Shown here: positions 34,401 through 46,082 of the stretch, piece by piece | How positions within the stretch are numbered: the first letter of the stretch is position 1 | How the letters are laid out: every line of letters starts with the position of its first letter | NCBI GenBank assembly: GCA_032622095.1 | Contig: CP136069.1 | Coordinates: 160,875,043 to 160,939,042, forward strand | DNA length: 64,000 nt | DNA from: Siphonodentalium dalli | Lineage: Eukaryota > Mollusca > Scaphopoda > Gadilida > Siphonodentaliidae | Direction: 5' to 3' | Made by a program: the position numbers and the translations under genes | The notes under the pieces: model-generated | Databases searched by the model: none | Told to the model about the DNA's origin: nothing | Seen by the model: only the letters and a program-made list of their open reading frames with translations

Positions 34401-34935
34401 ATGTTCCAGGATTGGATCCGTATCTCCGAGATTATCCGTCATAAATATATCTCAACAAATTTCAATATCACAGCATCACCGGCGTTTCGATCAAAATAAT
34501 AGCAGACTCCGTAACTGGGCGATATGTCATGGCGACATGGTTCTCAAATCATGTTTCGATGAAATATGAAGAATATGATCCATCGTCCTTTTTACATGTA
34601 CTTGTATGTTGTACTAGTAGCCAACAAACTCTGTGACGACATAATTCCGACTAATTCTACATAGTTGTATGTCTCGTAAGCATAGTCACCAGTGGTTGAC
34701 TCTTTTCAGTCTTGTGAGTTAATTGGACGGTTTATAATTTTGTGAAGTATCTGTCTTTTGAAATTCTCAACATTGTCGTGCATGTCAACACTGGTCAAGT
34801 TTAATCCCACTAGCACTGATTTGACTGAACTAATTGACTCAGCCTGTTTTCGGAGGTTATAACATCTTGTCCCTTTCATATACAAACATAATTCAGACAG
34901 TGCTAACAATATTCCAGGTTATTAAGAAGCAAGTT
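34401..34935 (+). repeat. Repeat R, right half after the transposon insertion
   Basis: Follows 46135-46755 closely: tccgtatctccgagattatc, gcgtttcgatcaaaa, aactgggcgatatgtcatgg, gtcaccagtggttgactct, then acaatattccaggttatt at the end. It is missing a few short segments present in the 46-kb copy. Confidence 0.85.
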
Positions 34936-35330
34936 AGGTCCAATTATTTGCTAAAACAATCTAAAACAAGAAAACATTTACTCGAACAACAAAACGCACA
35001 GGGTCGTAAACCAGAAGCACATTTTCGGAATCCCACAATTTCGTACTATAAACCTCGTACCATAATGCCTTGTTTAAGTTGTTTTTCTTTGGTGTGTTTT
35101 TTGCTTACGTTTCTCTCTCTATCTCTCTAAGGGTGGCCATGAGAGAGATTGGATAGTTGGGTAGTAGTGATCATTATTTATTTCGTTGATAACAAGAATA
35201 AAAACATATTTGCTAAAACAATCTAAAACAAGAAAAATTAACTCGAACAACAAAACGCACAGGGTCGTAAACCGGAAGCACAATTTCGGGATCACACAAT
35301 TTCGTACTATAAACCTCGTACCATAACATT
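34936..35330 (+). repeat. Direct repeat of about 120 bp, two copies 258 bp apart
   Basis: The block tttgctaaaacaatctaaaac ... cgcacagggtcgtaaacc ... cgtactataaacctcgtacc occurs at about 34948-35064 and 35206-35323. A short tctc run (about 35106-35130) lies between. No gene. Confidence 0.85.
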
Positions 35331-36415
35331 AACATGAACTTGAATGAATATGAAAAACTACGATGACTAAATGTGACGAACGGAGTGACGGAATGAATAT
35401 GATGAATGAATATTACTCTATTGCATGTAAGGATATACGCACCGCCAATAAACACTGTTAAGATATATCTCGGCCAGTTTGACCGAAGTTGAATTTTACA
35501 AAAAGTGAGCATATTATATCATCACTATTGAAACAGGTATTCCACGAAGCACCATATCAGACATGGACTCCAGGATGACAATGCGAGCCCAAATAAACCT
35601 TCCGGGAAATGAATAACGTATTTGTGTAACGTACATCTTAGATTTTCAAACCAGAGCTGTTTTTCCCAGAAAAGAGTCATAATTGTGGAAATATCTAAAA
35701 TACGTAATTGTGAGATGTAAATTATACATATTGATAATATTGCCTGTTGTGTTGGAAGCAAACAGTACTAAATTATAACATTATAAAAGATGTATTAAAG
35801 GTAAACAAAGTCTTCCAAACAACTCCATACAGTTTATATATTTATTCCATACTAAAACATATTCATATTAATTATTACATTATATACGTTTGTTCGTTAA
35901 AAGTTATAACTGATATATCATGTATAATAATTAATAATATCTTCACCTCGATCTAAACATTATTATATTATGGGATACAGCATTACATATACAACTATTG
36001 ACAATGCAGTAGAATAGTAATGTGCTGTAGTATGTAAACCTGCTACATATATACTGTGACAAGCTACGTACATTGGTACAATATGGCAGCATGTTATAAA
36101 GTTTATAAACAATTAATGACTCACCATATACCATTGTATATATTGGAAATAATAAATTAATCGAAGCATGTAAATACCACTGTAGATGCACGAGACCCAC
36201 AACATGGTAAATAGCATTGTGGTTGAAGGTCAAAGTGAAATGTAATAGTGGTACCTTGATTGAAAACTTCACTGGTGCTGTGATACCACTGTGGTTATAC
36301 TTGGTGAGGGAAGTGTCTATTTACCATCGGATGGCAAATAGCGATTCTACCGATATGCGCTATTTACCATCCGATGGTATTTTATCGTCACAATACACTC
36401 CTATAATGACAAATA
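35331..36415. other. No gene seen; 22-bp inverted repeat near the end
   Basis: AT-rich. At 36322-36343 and 36358-36379, taccatcggatgg..aaatagcg is repeated in inverted orientation with one mismatch around a 14-base loop. It could be a small foldback or a cruciform-forming site next to the satellite. Confidence 0.5.
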
Positions 36416-36417
36416 CT

Positions 36418-37965
36418 ACCCACCTTCTAGGTAAATAGGCCCAGTTGACCCTCGGTTGACCACCTTCAGATATCCTGGGGGGGGATGGTACGTAAAAATC
36501 GGCCGATTTTGAAGGAAATGTCTTATAGTTTGAGTATTTAGTGGCACAAGCTGTCGCTTTATGCCCACATAATCACAATTCCTACCCGCCCTACAGAAAA
36601 CCCAGACCAGTTGACCCTCGGTTGACCACCTACAGATATTCTGGGGGGGGGGATGGTACGTAAAAATCGACCAATTTTGAAGGAAAATTCGTATAGTTTG
36701 AGTATTTAGTGGCACAAGCTGTCGCTTTATGCCCACATAATCACCATCCCTACCCGCCTTACAGAACACACGGACCAGTTGACCCTCGGTTGACCACATA
36801 CAGATATCCTGGGGGATGGACGTACAAATCGACCAATTTTGAAGGAAATTTCGTATAGTTTGATTATTTAGCGGCACAAGCTGTCGCTTTATGCCCAAAT
36901 AATCACCATTCCTACCCGCCTTACGGAAAATCCGGACCAGTTGACACTCGGTTGACCACCTACAGATATCCTGGGGGATGGTACGTAAAAATCGACCAAT
37001 TTTGAAGGAACTTTCGTATAGTTTGAGTATTTAGTGGCACAAGCTGTCGCTTTATGCCAACATAATCACCATTCCTACCCGCCTTACAGAAAACCCGGAC
37101 CAGTTGACCCTCGGTTGACCACCTACAGATATCCTGGGGGGGGATGGAACGTAAAAATCGATCAATTTTGAAGGAAATTTCGTATAGTTTTAATATTTAG
37201 TGGCACAAGCTGTAGCTTTATGCCCTCATAGTCACCATTCCTACCCGCCTTACAGAAAACCCAGACCAGTTGACCCTCGGTTGACCACCTTCAGATATCC
37301 TGCGGGATGGTACGTAAAATTCGACCAATTTTGAAGGAAATTTCGTATAGTTTGAGTATTTAGTGGCACAAGGTGTCGCTTTATGCCCACATAATCACCA
37401 TTCATACCCGCCTTACAGAAAACCCGGACCAGTTAACCCTCGGTTGGCCACCTACAGATATCCTGGGGGATGGTACGTAAAAATCGACCAATTTTGAAGG
37501 ATATTTCGTATAGTTTGAGTATTTAGTGGCACAAGCTGTCGCTTTATGCCCACATAATCACCATTACTACCCACCTTACAGACAACCCGACCAGTTGACC
37601 CTCGGTTGAACGCCTACATATATCCTGGGGAGGGGGATGGTACGTAAAAATCGACCAATTTTGAAGGACATTTCGTATAGTTTGAGTATTTAGTGGCACA
37701 AGCTGTCGCTTTATGCCCACATAACCACAATTGCCACCCGCCTTACAGAAAACCGGACAAGTTGACCCTCGGTTGACCACCTACATATATCCTGGGGGAT
37801 GGTACGAAAAATCGACCAATTTTGAAGGAAATTTTGTATAGTTTGAGTATTTAGTGACACAAGCTGTCGCTTTATGCCCACATAACCACAATTGCCACCC
37901 GTCTTACAGAAAACCCGGACCTGTTGACCCTCGGTTGACCACCTACATATATCCTAGGAGGATGA
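36418..37965 (+). repeat. 165-bp satellite, about 10 units
   Basis: Each unit holds gttgaccctcggttgaccac, agatatcctgggggatggta, cgtaaaaatcgaccaatttt, tagtttgagtatttagtggc and acaagctgtcgctttatgcc. Units differ mainly in the G run and in scattered substitutions. Minus-strand open frames inside it are repeat artefacts. Confidence 0.9.
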
Positions 37966-39405
37966 CCGAGGCACATTCTCAGCTAAATTGCCCCAATGCG
38001 CAATTTTCGTGTCGCTGTTGATTTTCGGAAAGAAAACGGGTGACATATTTGACATGCTATCCTAAGTTTTACAACATAAGATCATATCAAAATGAATAAA
38101 TATCACTACTGGCTCATAATGCCCCTTCCTGCGCGTCCACGTTACATCATGTCGTCTATATGGACACAAAACACCCTGTCGCAAGCTATATGTTAAACGT
38201 CGCGACCAGCCGATTCCGCGTTTTTACCATCCGCTGCGGAACGTGATATCGCCGATTTAAACCACAAGACACGTGCGTTAGCACACATGCATAGACACTA
38301 AACCCTGGATAATTTCCACAGTTTTATGACGTCAGGAGTGGCTGTGGCAAAAATATGCGACAGAATACGTTACCGACGAAATAACTCTCATACATGGCTC
38401 TTGAAATTGTTTTTACAACATGGAATACTCAGTAAAAGTGAACACGAAGACAATACATTATCTATGTAATGACCACTCAGTTCAGTTTGCCGCCTTGTGT
38501 TCGAAGGAATTCCATAAGTAACGCCACTTTAGAATGGTACGGAAATTTTGCGACAGATACGTTACCAAACTTTTACCCTGCATCTCCAAAACGGTTGGGA
38601 GTAGTTTATTTACTCATACTCAGTTGTTTGCACATTACATATAGTTTATTATACACATCGCATATTTAGACCAGTTGGAAGTTTTTATGAATTGCCACTG
38701 AAATAAGTGTTTGATTCCGACAGAATACGTTACCGACATAATACGGTACCGTTCCTATTAAAAATCCACTGTAGCAATCTAAGCCAGGGTTGTTTACAGA
38801 TTTACAAGAATCGTGTAAAAAATCGGTGTTTTAACAGCGTCACTATCCCTGAGAAAGGATTCTGACGCTGGGAGAGCTTGCTCTTGTTGGCCATACTTCG
38901 CTCTTGAAAATCAGTAGGCTATCGTATAATGCTATGTAATATGGCAATTTTGAGCATGGATTTGGACAAGCTTCATGAATAATGGTCGAACTCTCAGCGG
39001 CTGTTGGTCTATATATAGGCCTATGTGCGCTCAATATGGTGTAGCTTGTTGTATTTTCCCATATTGCATTTGGCAAGCAAGGGTTAATAAACGTGCACGA
39101 GAGACCAAAGCAGCGTAGTTAGCAGACACACCCATGTCTGTACGCGATTTATAGTATTTTGAAAGAGAACATCCAAGTAATGCTCAGAACTGACTCCAGT
39201 TGTAAAGGTTGGCAAGATTGTCCCGGTAAGTGCACAGCATTAATAATTCCCATGTTTTATTAAAGTAATGTATTTATTTAGAGTTATTGATCAGTGTGTT
39301 GTGCCGAGTAGAGGCCACTTGAATATGTCGTCTGCTTCACATACCAGATTACCAGTAATAATGTTTTCAGTGCAAATGGCTAATGTTGTACTGAAAATTA
39401 ATATC
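37966..39405. other. No gene seen; a 20-bp motif occurs three times
   Basis: cgacagaatacgttaccgac occurs at about 38358 and 38718, with a degraded copy at about 38561 (cgacagatacgttacc). Nothing else is supported here. Confidence 0.45.
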
Positions 39406-39408
39406 AGT

Positions 39409-39960
39409 GGCGATCCTTTAAAATCAACGCAGTATAATTAAATATTAAAAAAACAAAGAAAAGTGAAAACAATAACAAAAAACTTTTGAATGCCTCTCAG
39501 CTGGTTCGATCCCATGTCGCCAGGTTTGTAGTCCGATGCATGGTAGAACCACTCGGCTACGGCGACGCTGCGTTAAAACTGTTGACGGTTGATAGTTATG
39601 TTAATCTAATTGAATATAACTCGTTTTGCAGTGAATGTAGTACTGAGTCTCAACTTAATATTAGAGATCCTTGATGAAAGTGAAACTTTTGCATGCACGA
39701 GCCAGATAATTAAATGCCACATACAGTCGCATTCGCCTTTGTCTTTTGTGGTGTAGATACTTGATGCACGACTCTTGAATATTCATGAACCGTCGATTGC
39801 CGGATCATAACGGTCTTTTAAAATCAACTTAGTATCATTATATATTTTTTAAAACGTAAAAAAAAAAGGAAAAAAAAAAAGAAAAAGAGTATTGAACGCC
39901 ATTCAGATGATTTGATCTGACGCCACCAGAATCTGCTCCAATTATCCTAAACATAATCAT
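39409..39960 (-). repeat. Duplicated tRNA-like (SINE) module
   Basis: On the minus strand, 39559-39547 reads TAGCCGAGTGGTT, a good Pol III A box. 39511-39503 reads GATCGAACC, fitting the GWTCRANNC B box at normal tRNA spacing. The intervening sequence resembles a Ser/Leu-type anticodon arm, but no acceptor stem forms, so this is a tRNA-derived SINE head rather than a tRNA gene. A degraded second copy with the same A/G-rich companion sequence is at about 39804-39945. Confidence 0.5.
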
Positions 39961-40266
39961 AATACTGACAATCTTTTAACAACAATTAACATTCTGCTAT
40001 TTCTATGTTTCTATGTGCGTATATATTTGGCTTCCATAAAACTCTCATTCTAGTTCATTGCTGACCTATTCACAACAGACAAAAACAATTCCCTTGTTAA
40101 TATTAGACCCAAGGGTGATAATGGGCCTCAATCATTTGACATAGCTTCCAAGAACAAAAATGTGAATTTTAAACAAACACAAGTTAAACATTCAGAAAAA
40201 TTACATATTCTTATTGTAGACATCCCAAGAATAATAAAAACGTTGTGGAAAAAATGTGCCATTGTT

Positions 40267-41545
40267 GAATGAGCAAGTTCCCGTGAAACATGTACACTAT
40301 TGGACAGACTCACCTACTTCCCAATATCGGAACAAACATATTCACCGCTGTTCGCCACCATGCTCAAACCTTCGGAATAACAGCTTCATGGAACTACTTT
40401 GAAGCTGGGCACGTGAAAGGTCGGTTGCATTTTGTAACTTAGCACGCGAATACAAACATATTTTAGGTTAAGTGTAATGTCAACATAATGTTTATAAAAC
40501 AAATTGATTTGTTAGCGAGTGTGAACATTTAAAGTTGCTTTGATTATGTTGTTAACCATTTCACTCAAGCTACATAAAGACACCAAAATCATGCAGAATA
40601 GATGCGAGGAACGTTCCACTGGCCGGCCTCCACAATATGCAAGTACACCCGTGCTGTACATCAACGTTATACTAATATAGTATTATAAGTGAAGTATAAC
40701 AGGGATGTACACGTATAAATGAGGATATGGGCAGCGGTATGCGTTAGAATCCGTTACGAAAAATTCGCATGCAATTATATAGGTTAAGTTTTCATCTATG
40801 TAAACACATACTCTGATCCTGTTGTGCGAGAGAAACTCAACTGAATGAATAGTTTATTGTTCGAACGTCACCATTGAATTACATACACACTCTTACTGCA
40901 GAAAAGGCAAGTCTTTAGACGACTTTCATAAAACAAAATATAATTTAAAAATTTATATCGCGTTAATTGAATCAGGCTTTTACACTTTTATGGCAAGCAC
41001 GTTGCTTTTCTTTATTTTTCAGGCCCGTGTGACTGGATCGGCGGAACTGTGAAACAACGTGCGTCTGATGCCGTCAAGCAACAGAAAACTGTTATACAAG
41101 ATGCCATGGATTTTTTTAAATGGACAGAAGGACAGTCTACCATCACGCCTGTATGTTACTCAAATACAGAATATGAAAGTGCCCAGAAGTTTCTGGGTAA
41201 TTTATCACCCAAAACCGTTCCAAACACAATGAAACTTCATTCCACAATGGCCACAAACAACCTGCTGTTTGTCAGATATATATCATGCTATTGCTTCAAT
41301 TGTAGGGAGTTGCAGCCTTCCTGTGGAATTTACAAATGGACAAATGCAAAGTTGTTTATCCAGTGAGCTGTTACATCGCCGCCAAGTACGATGGTGACTG
41401 GTACGTCGGAAAGGTCATGGAACTGGAAGATGATGGCGAATTGTATGTTTCGTTCATGGCGAAACACTACCAACGGTCTGACCAGGTTCCGTTGGCCCTC
41501 TGTTGCAGATGAACTACTAGTACCCACCGACACTATTACTATAAA
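40267..41545 (+). pseudogene. Spliced, frameshifted fragment of a multicopy invertebrate gene
   Basis: Exon 1 (about 40267-40419) reads HVHYWTDSPTSQYRNKHI, then after a frameshift near 40345 FGITASWNYFEAGHVK. The donor is AAAG|GTCGGT. Exon 2 begins at 41023 after ctttatttttcAG, and the join restores GHVKGPCDWIGGTVKQ. Exon 2 stays open to 41366. In a shifted frame there follows a Tudor-like patch YIAAKYDGDWYVGKVMEL (about 41370-41425). Another shift gives FRWPSVADELLVPTD (about 41484-41528). I recall the motif series W.D...SQ.RNK, WN.FEAGH.KG..D..GGTVK and YDG.WYVG from uncharacterised invertebrate proteins that may be transposon-derived. A 603-bp GT-AG intron shows it was not retrocopied. Three frameshifts make it a pseudogene. 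Confidence 0.55.
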
Positions 41546-42156
41546 CAGAAAGAATATTAAAATATGGGCAGACTTTGTTCATATATATCGCGTAAATAGT
41601 ATGCGAGTGTCAAGTTTGTACGCTTTGTTATGTAAACAAAAAATCAAAAATGTTAAAGAACCTGGCACTTGTTTACATAACACAGCGTACGGACTACTAA
41701 CATATTATTTACGCGATATTTATATCTGGTATAATAACAAAAGATTTATTTTTAATATTCTTTCTGTTTATGATGGGTTTTAAAGGGTGTGACCATTTAA
41801 AAGATGGATTATCTCTTTAAATAACAAATTTAAATAGTTCCCTGGGTATGAAATAATACGCTCGAGTTGGAAATCCCTGCCCGGAAACGGTTCTATCAAT
41901 TAATATTGATTTTATTTCGAATATTTTATTATAAAATGAGATGAATAAATTGGACACGTAATTCTATTTTTAGACCAGACCATTCAGGCGATAACATATA
42001 TCGATAGCGATTATTATGGTGTTCCCAAAGCTATGATGCAAACGTCAAATCAACCAGATTCATTGTTTGCATTGTTTTATTACATAGTTATACGCGATAA
42101 CGAGTCTAATTAATGTTTAATTGGCAATAAAATTTCTGGTCTCTGTTAACAGTAAT
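41546..42156. other. No gene seen
   Basis: AT-rich. An inverted pair around 41572-41715 (cgcgtaaatagtatgcgag ... catattatttacgcgatat, with gtttgtacgctttgttatg opposite cataacacagcgtacg) forms a hairpin of roughly 140 bp, possibly another foldback remnant. Confidence 0.4.
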
Positions 42157-42956
42157 AGTAGAGTCGCTTATGTACTTTCGTGGGAATTTTTTTAACAAAT
42201 GTAGAAACTATGATATTATGATAGTGTATCACTTACTTTGTCGGAAAAAATTGTTAGACGTCATGTGTCCGCGACTGGAGAGAATTATGACGTCACAAAG
42301 ATGACGTCATTGTCAGGTCAGTTCAGATATAGGGTTGTCCCAAGAACTGACGAATTCTGCCCATATTTCTTAATTGTTATTCAATTGTTTTAGTTAGGAC
42401 AATTCATCAATAGTTGTTCTCAAAGTACAGTACCCAAATTCACCGGAAAATATTATTCCAGTCAAAGATGGTTGCCAAAAATGGCACCAGAAAATTACCA
42501 ATTTTGCGATTTTCAAGAATATCATGTAAATGACCTTCCGTTTGGTACCGACTGCGAATTGTGACAATTTTGTGTTTAATTATTGCTGCAATTCTGTTGT
42601 ACACAACATGTTTGATCTGTCAAAAATGCACTTTAGACAACCGAATTTATAGCATCTTGTCAAATATAAATTCCAATATTGTAGCAATAGATTTAAAGAA
42701 ATGAGCGGAATTCAGTGATGAGAAAGAAATATTCTTGCAACAAACATAATTATTATCACACTTCAGCAGAACTCGTCAGTTTCATCCAAGATGGCTACCA
42801 AAATGGCAGTCAAAATACTAAAGTCAGTGTTCGGTATAACACCAAATGTCGCCCTGGCATTCCACCATGGGGAATTAGGTTAATCAGCTAATTTTAAGTA
42901 AATGCGCATAGCTTTAATTTCTTTACACATTGGCGATGTCCTACACTCTTTAAAAA

Positions 42957-43400
42957 ATAGGTACTTCAGAGTACCTACGTAGGTACTAAGCTTTGTCTCA
43001 GGGGGAGTACCAACTGTTTGGTACTCTGGAGTACCAAAAGTGGTACTCTGGAGTACCAAAAGTTTAGGTACTCTGGAGTACCAAAAGTGGTACTCTGGAG
43101 TACCAACAGTTTAGGTACTCTAGAGTACCAAAATGTTTGGTACTCTGGATTAACTACTAAATATTTAGGATCTATCCGGGTATTGTGCATATAATACCCA
43201 CCCTGCCTTTATGTCACCGAAGTCATGACGCACACGATATGAAGTGCTAAGAAATACACGCTTTCTTGACACACCCATTATATATATGAAGTACCGAATA
43301 TAAAGACAGGTAATCTGAAGTATTTAGGTACTATGCATAGTACCTAGCAATTTGGTACTCCAGAGAACCAAACATATAGGTACTAAGCGGAGAACCTGCC
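42957..43400. repeat. Cluster of GTAC-centred palindromes
   Basis: A 25-30 bp unit built on ggtactctggagtaccaaaa is repeated about five times at 43018-43150. Perfect palindromes flank it: gtacctacgtaggtac at about 42973-42988 and taggtactatgcatagtacc near 43329. Further ggtactccagagaacc motifs run to about 43400. Confidence 0.8.
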
Positions 43401-43739
43401 CAGATACCAAGCACTCGAAATTAAGAAACATGGCCGACGTCAAATTTAACAATGTGGCATGTTAGATTCCAAATGAAGCTATGGCGTTTAAACATTGAAT
43501 AAAGTACAAAACCACATGGACTCCATTTCATAGTGATAATGAAATAATCCGAATTATACATAAATTACTTTTATTAGTATATAACCTTGATCGTGATTTT
43601 GTACTTACCGGTAATTAAAAGTTTAATATCTAGATTTCAGGATTCCCTGTTCCCTGCATGTGGAGTAAAATTGTTCTGAATGTCCAAAAATAATTTCATA
43701 ATTTGTGTGCAATAATATTAAAGTAAACATTATAAATCA

Positions 43740-45066
43740 AACTTCTTGAAACAGGTCTGGATGAAACGCCAATCGATCTAGAATAGCCCGATAAATAAAA
43801 AAACTACCTTGCGATAAATCGCAAACATTTGCGAATCGCAAACTACTTTGTAATAAATATATGCGATTTAGTGTAAAGGTTTTCGATTGATTACAAAAGG
43901 TTTGCGATTAATCGCAATGGTTTGTGATTTATCGCAGATATATTTTCATGCATTGGCATTAATGGACTTGAACCGTATAAATATAAATATAATCCGACAT
44001 CTTCAACAGGTCTGGGTAATCCACCAATCGATCTATACTAGCATGGTTGGGCTAAAATAGACCGATCGTTCTTTTACAGCCAGCATGCATGTGGGATAAG
44101 GCAAGCAAACCTTCGCGATAAATCACAAAACAACTTTGCGAAAAATTACAAACACCTTTGCGATAAATTGAAAACCTTTACGATAAATCTCAAACATCTT
44201 TACAATGACTCTCCGACTGCCTACTGGTTGATTATATTTTGCGATTTATCGCAAATATGTTTGCGATTTGTGGCAAACTTTTTTGGTGCTAAACATTTCT
44301 TAATTTGTGTGTAAAAATTATAAATCAGCCATCTTAAACAGGTCTGAGTGAACAACCTATCAATTTATAATTGAACGGTCGGGCTAGAATAGACCGATCA
44401 GTCATTCACAGCCAGATGCATGAATGGTGAGAGCAGCAAAACTTTGCGAAAAATCACAAACACCTTTGCGATAACACGCAAACCATTACGATAAATCTCA
44501 AACATATTTACGATAAATCTCAGACTACGTACTGTGTGAATAAATTTTTTGATTTATCGCAAAGATGTTTGAGATTTGTCGCAAAGGTTTTTTGGCGCTA
44601 ATGGGCTTCTGTGAATATTATAAATCAGACATCTTAAACAGGTCTGAGTGAACAACCTATCAATCTATGCCCGGTCAGACTAAAATAGACCGATCAGTCA
44701 TTCACAGCCAGATGCATGAGTGATGAGGGAGCAAACCTTTGCGATAAATCGCAAAACTTTGCGAAAAATCACAAACACCTTTGCGATAACACACAAACCT
44801 TTACGATAAATCGCAAACATCTTTACGATTACTCTCAGACTACGTACTGGGCGATTATATTTTGCGATTTATTGCAAAGATGTCTGAGATTTGTTGCAAA
44901 GGCTTTTTGCTGATAATGGGCTTCTGTGAACATTATAAATCAGACATCTTAAACAGGTCTGAGTGAACAACCTATCAATCTATAATTGCCCGGTCGTGCT
45001 AAAATAGACCGATCGGTCATTCACAGCCAGGGGAGCAAATCTTTGCGATAACTCCCAAACCGTTGT
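43740..45066 (+). repeat. About 300-bp tandem repeat, 4-5 units, rich in TTTGCGAT/ATCGCAAA
   Basis: Each unit has aacaggtctgagtgaacaac, ctatcaatctata, taaaatagaccgatc, cattcacagccag, then several tttgcgataaatcgcaaa-like segments and an inverted tttgcgatttatcgca. Units start near 43752, 44007, 44337, 44638 and 44953; the first and last are partial. The GCGAT motifs are themselves arranged as inverted repeats. Confidence 0.85.
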
Positions 45067-45070
45067 AAAT

Positions 45071-45261
45071 AGTGTGCGATAAGCAAAATACTCAAAAATG
45101 GGGAGACCATTAACTTTGGTTAATTAAAACTGTTGTTTGCAAAATACCGCTATAGCGCTCATTAGTCCTCGCTACAAGGAGATGTTGAATGGGTTACCAG
45201 AATTATTATCACTCTCCCAAAAAAATTGCGACGGTGTTCAGTGTTTTGCTTATCGTACACT
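45071..45261. mobile_element. 191-bp MITE-like element
   Basis: The terminal inverted repeats AGTGTGCGATAAGCAAAATA (45071) and agtgtacgataagcaaaaca (reverse strand from 45261) differ at three of 20 positions. The interior has no ORF. It abuts the end of the 300-bp satellite. No clear target duplication. Confidence 0.65.
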
Positions 45262-46082
45262 TCCAATGTGCTGTATCTGTAAATGAATAAATACTAAGAT
45301 ACATGTAACACAAATAGAGTTTAATGTATTTAATATATGATAAAGTTTGGTAAAGCCATAGTTAATAAATTATTCTCCATTCGCATCTATGCGTCAACAA
45401 GTCAATGTCATTGCCTGATCCCAGAGCCATATAATGTAGAATTTCGCTAATATGGTTTCCAGTTATGGATGAGGTTATTTCTTAGCAAAGCGGAAATGGC
45501 CGAATCGCTCAGAATGATACTAGTAGCCAGACATGTCTTGATAAGAAAATGAAGCATCTGGATATTGGAATGGTCTACATGTTCATGTATGTATACAGCT
45601 AAGCTCTAATTGTCCCCCCTTTAATGACATTGGTCACCGATATTACCACGTTGTTGATACTATTATCATTGATTAATCCTACCGTGGCCGACACCTGAAC
45701 CGTTTTAAAGTCAGCATTATAACCACAACATAGTGTATATTTCTGGCATGGCTTGGCGCTGCCTTGGTAGTTGCGAATGTCGGACAGTGACCAACTTTGA
45801 ATGTTAATTAAACCGTAAACAAATTATTAATTGAAATATTGTTTTGTGTACAGTTAATATGGTGCATGGCGCTGATGAAAAGCTGGACTGGGTGTTTACA
45901 AGGTGGCCTTGTTACAAATTAGTGCGGAGTACAGTGGTCGCAAAATATTATTAATAAGACTGTATAAAGATTATCTGCGGTTGCCACATATCAACCATTT
46001 GACCATGGTTGAATGGCGGTATGGTATAACCGTGGTCATTAACGCCCTACAACCTTGTTAAAGGGGGATGATTAATTAGAGC
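45262..46082. other. No gene seen
   Basis: Unique AT-rich sequence without recognisable coding or RNA features. Confidence 0.4.

Noticed and set aside
36416-37780. Minus-strand ORFs with repeated IKRQLVPLNTQTIR
   Set aside because: Periodic translation of the 165-bp satellite with no independent coding signal.
36418-37965. CRISPR-like regular direct repeats
   Set aside because: Units are contiguous and homologous along their full length with no unique spacers, and the genome is eukaryotic.
39490-39570. Functional tRNA gene
   Set aside because: A and B boxes are good, but no acceptor stem can be formed and the copy at 39.9 kb is equally incomplete.
39486-39674. 62-codon ORF
   Set aside because: Covers the tRNA-like SINE head read in the opposite direction; no protein signature.
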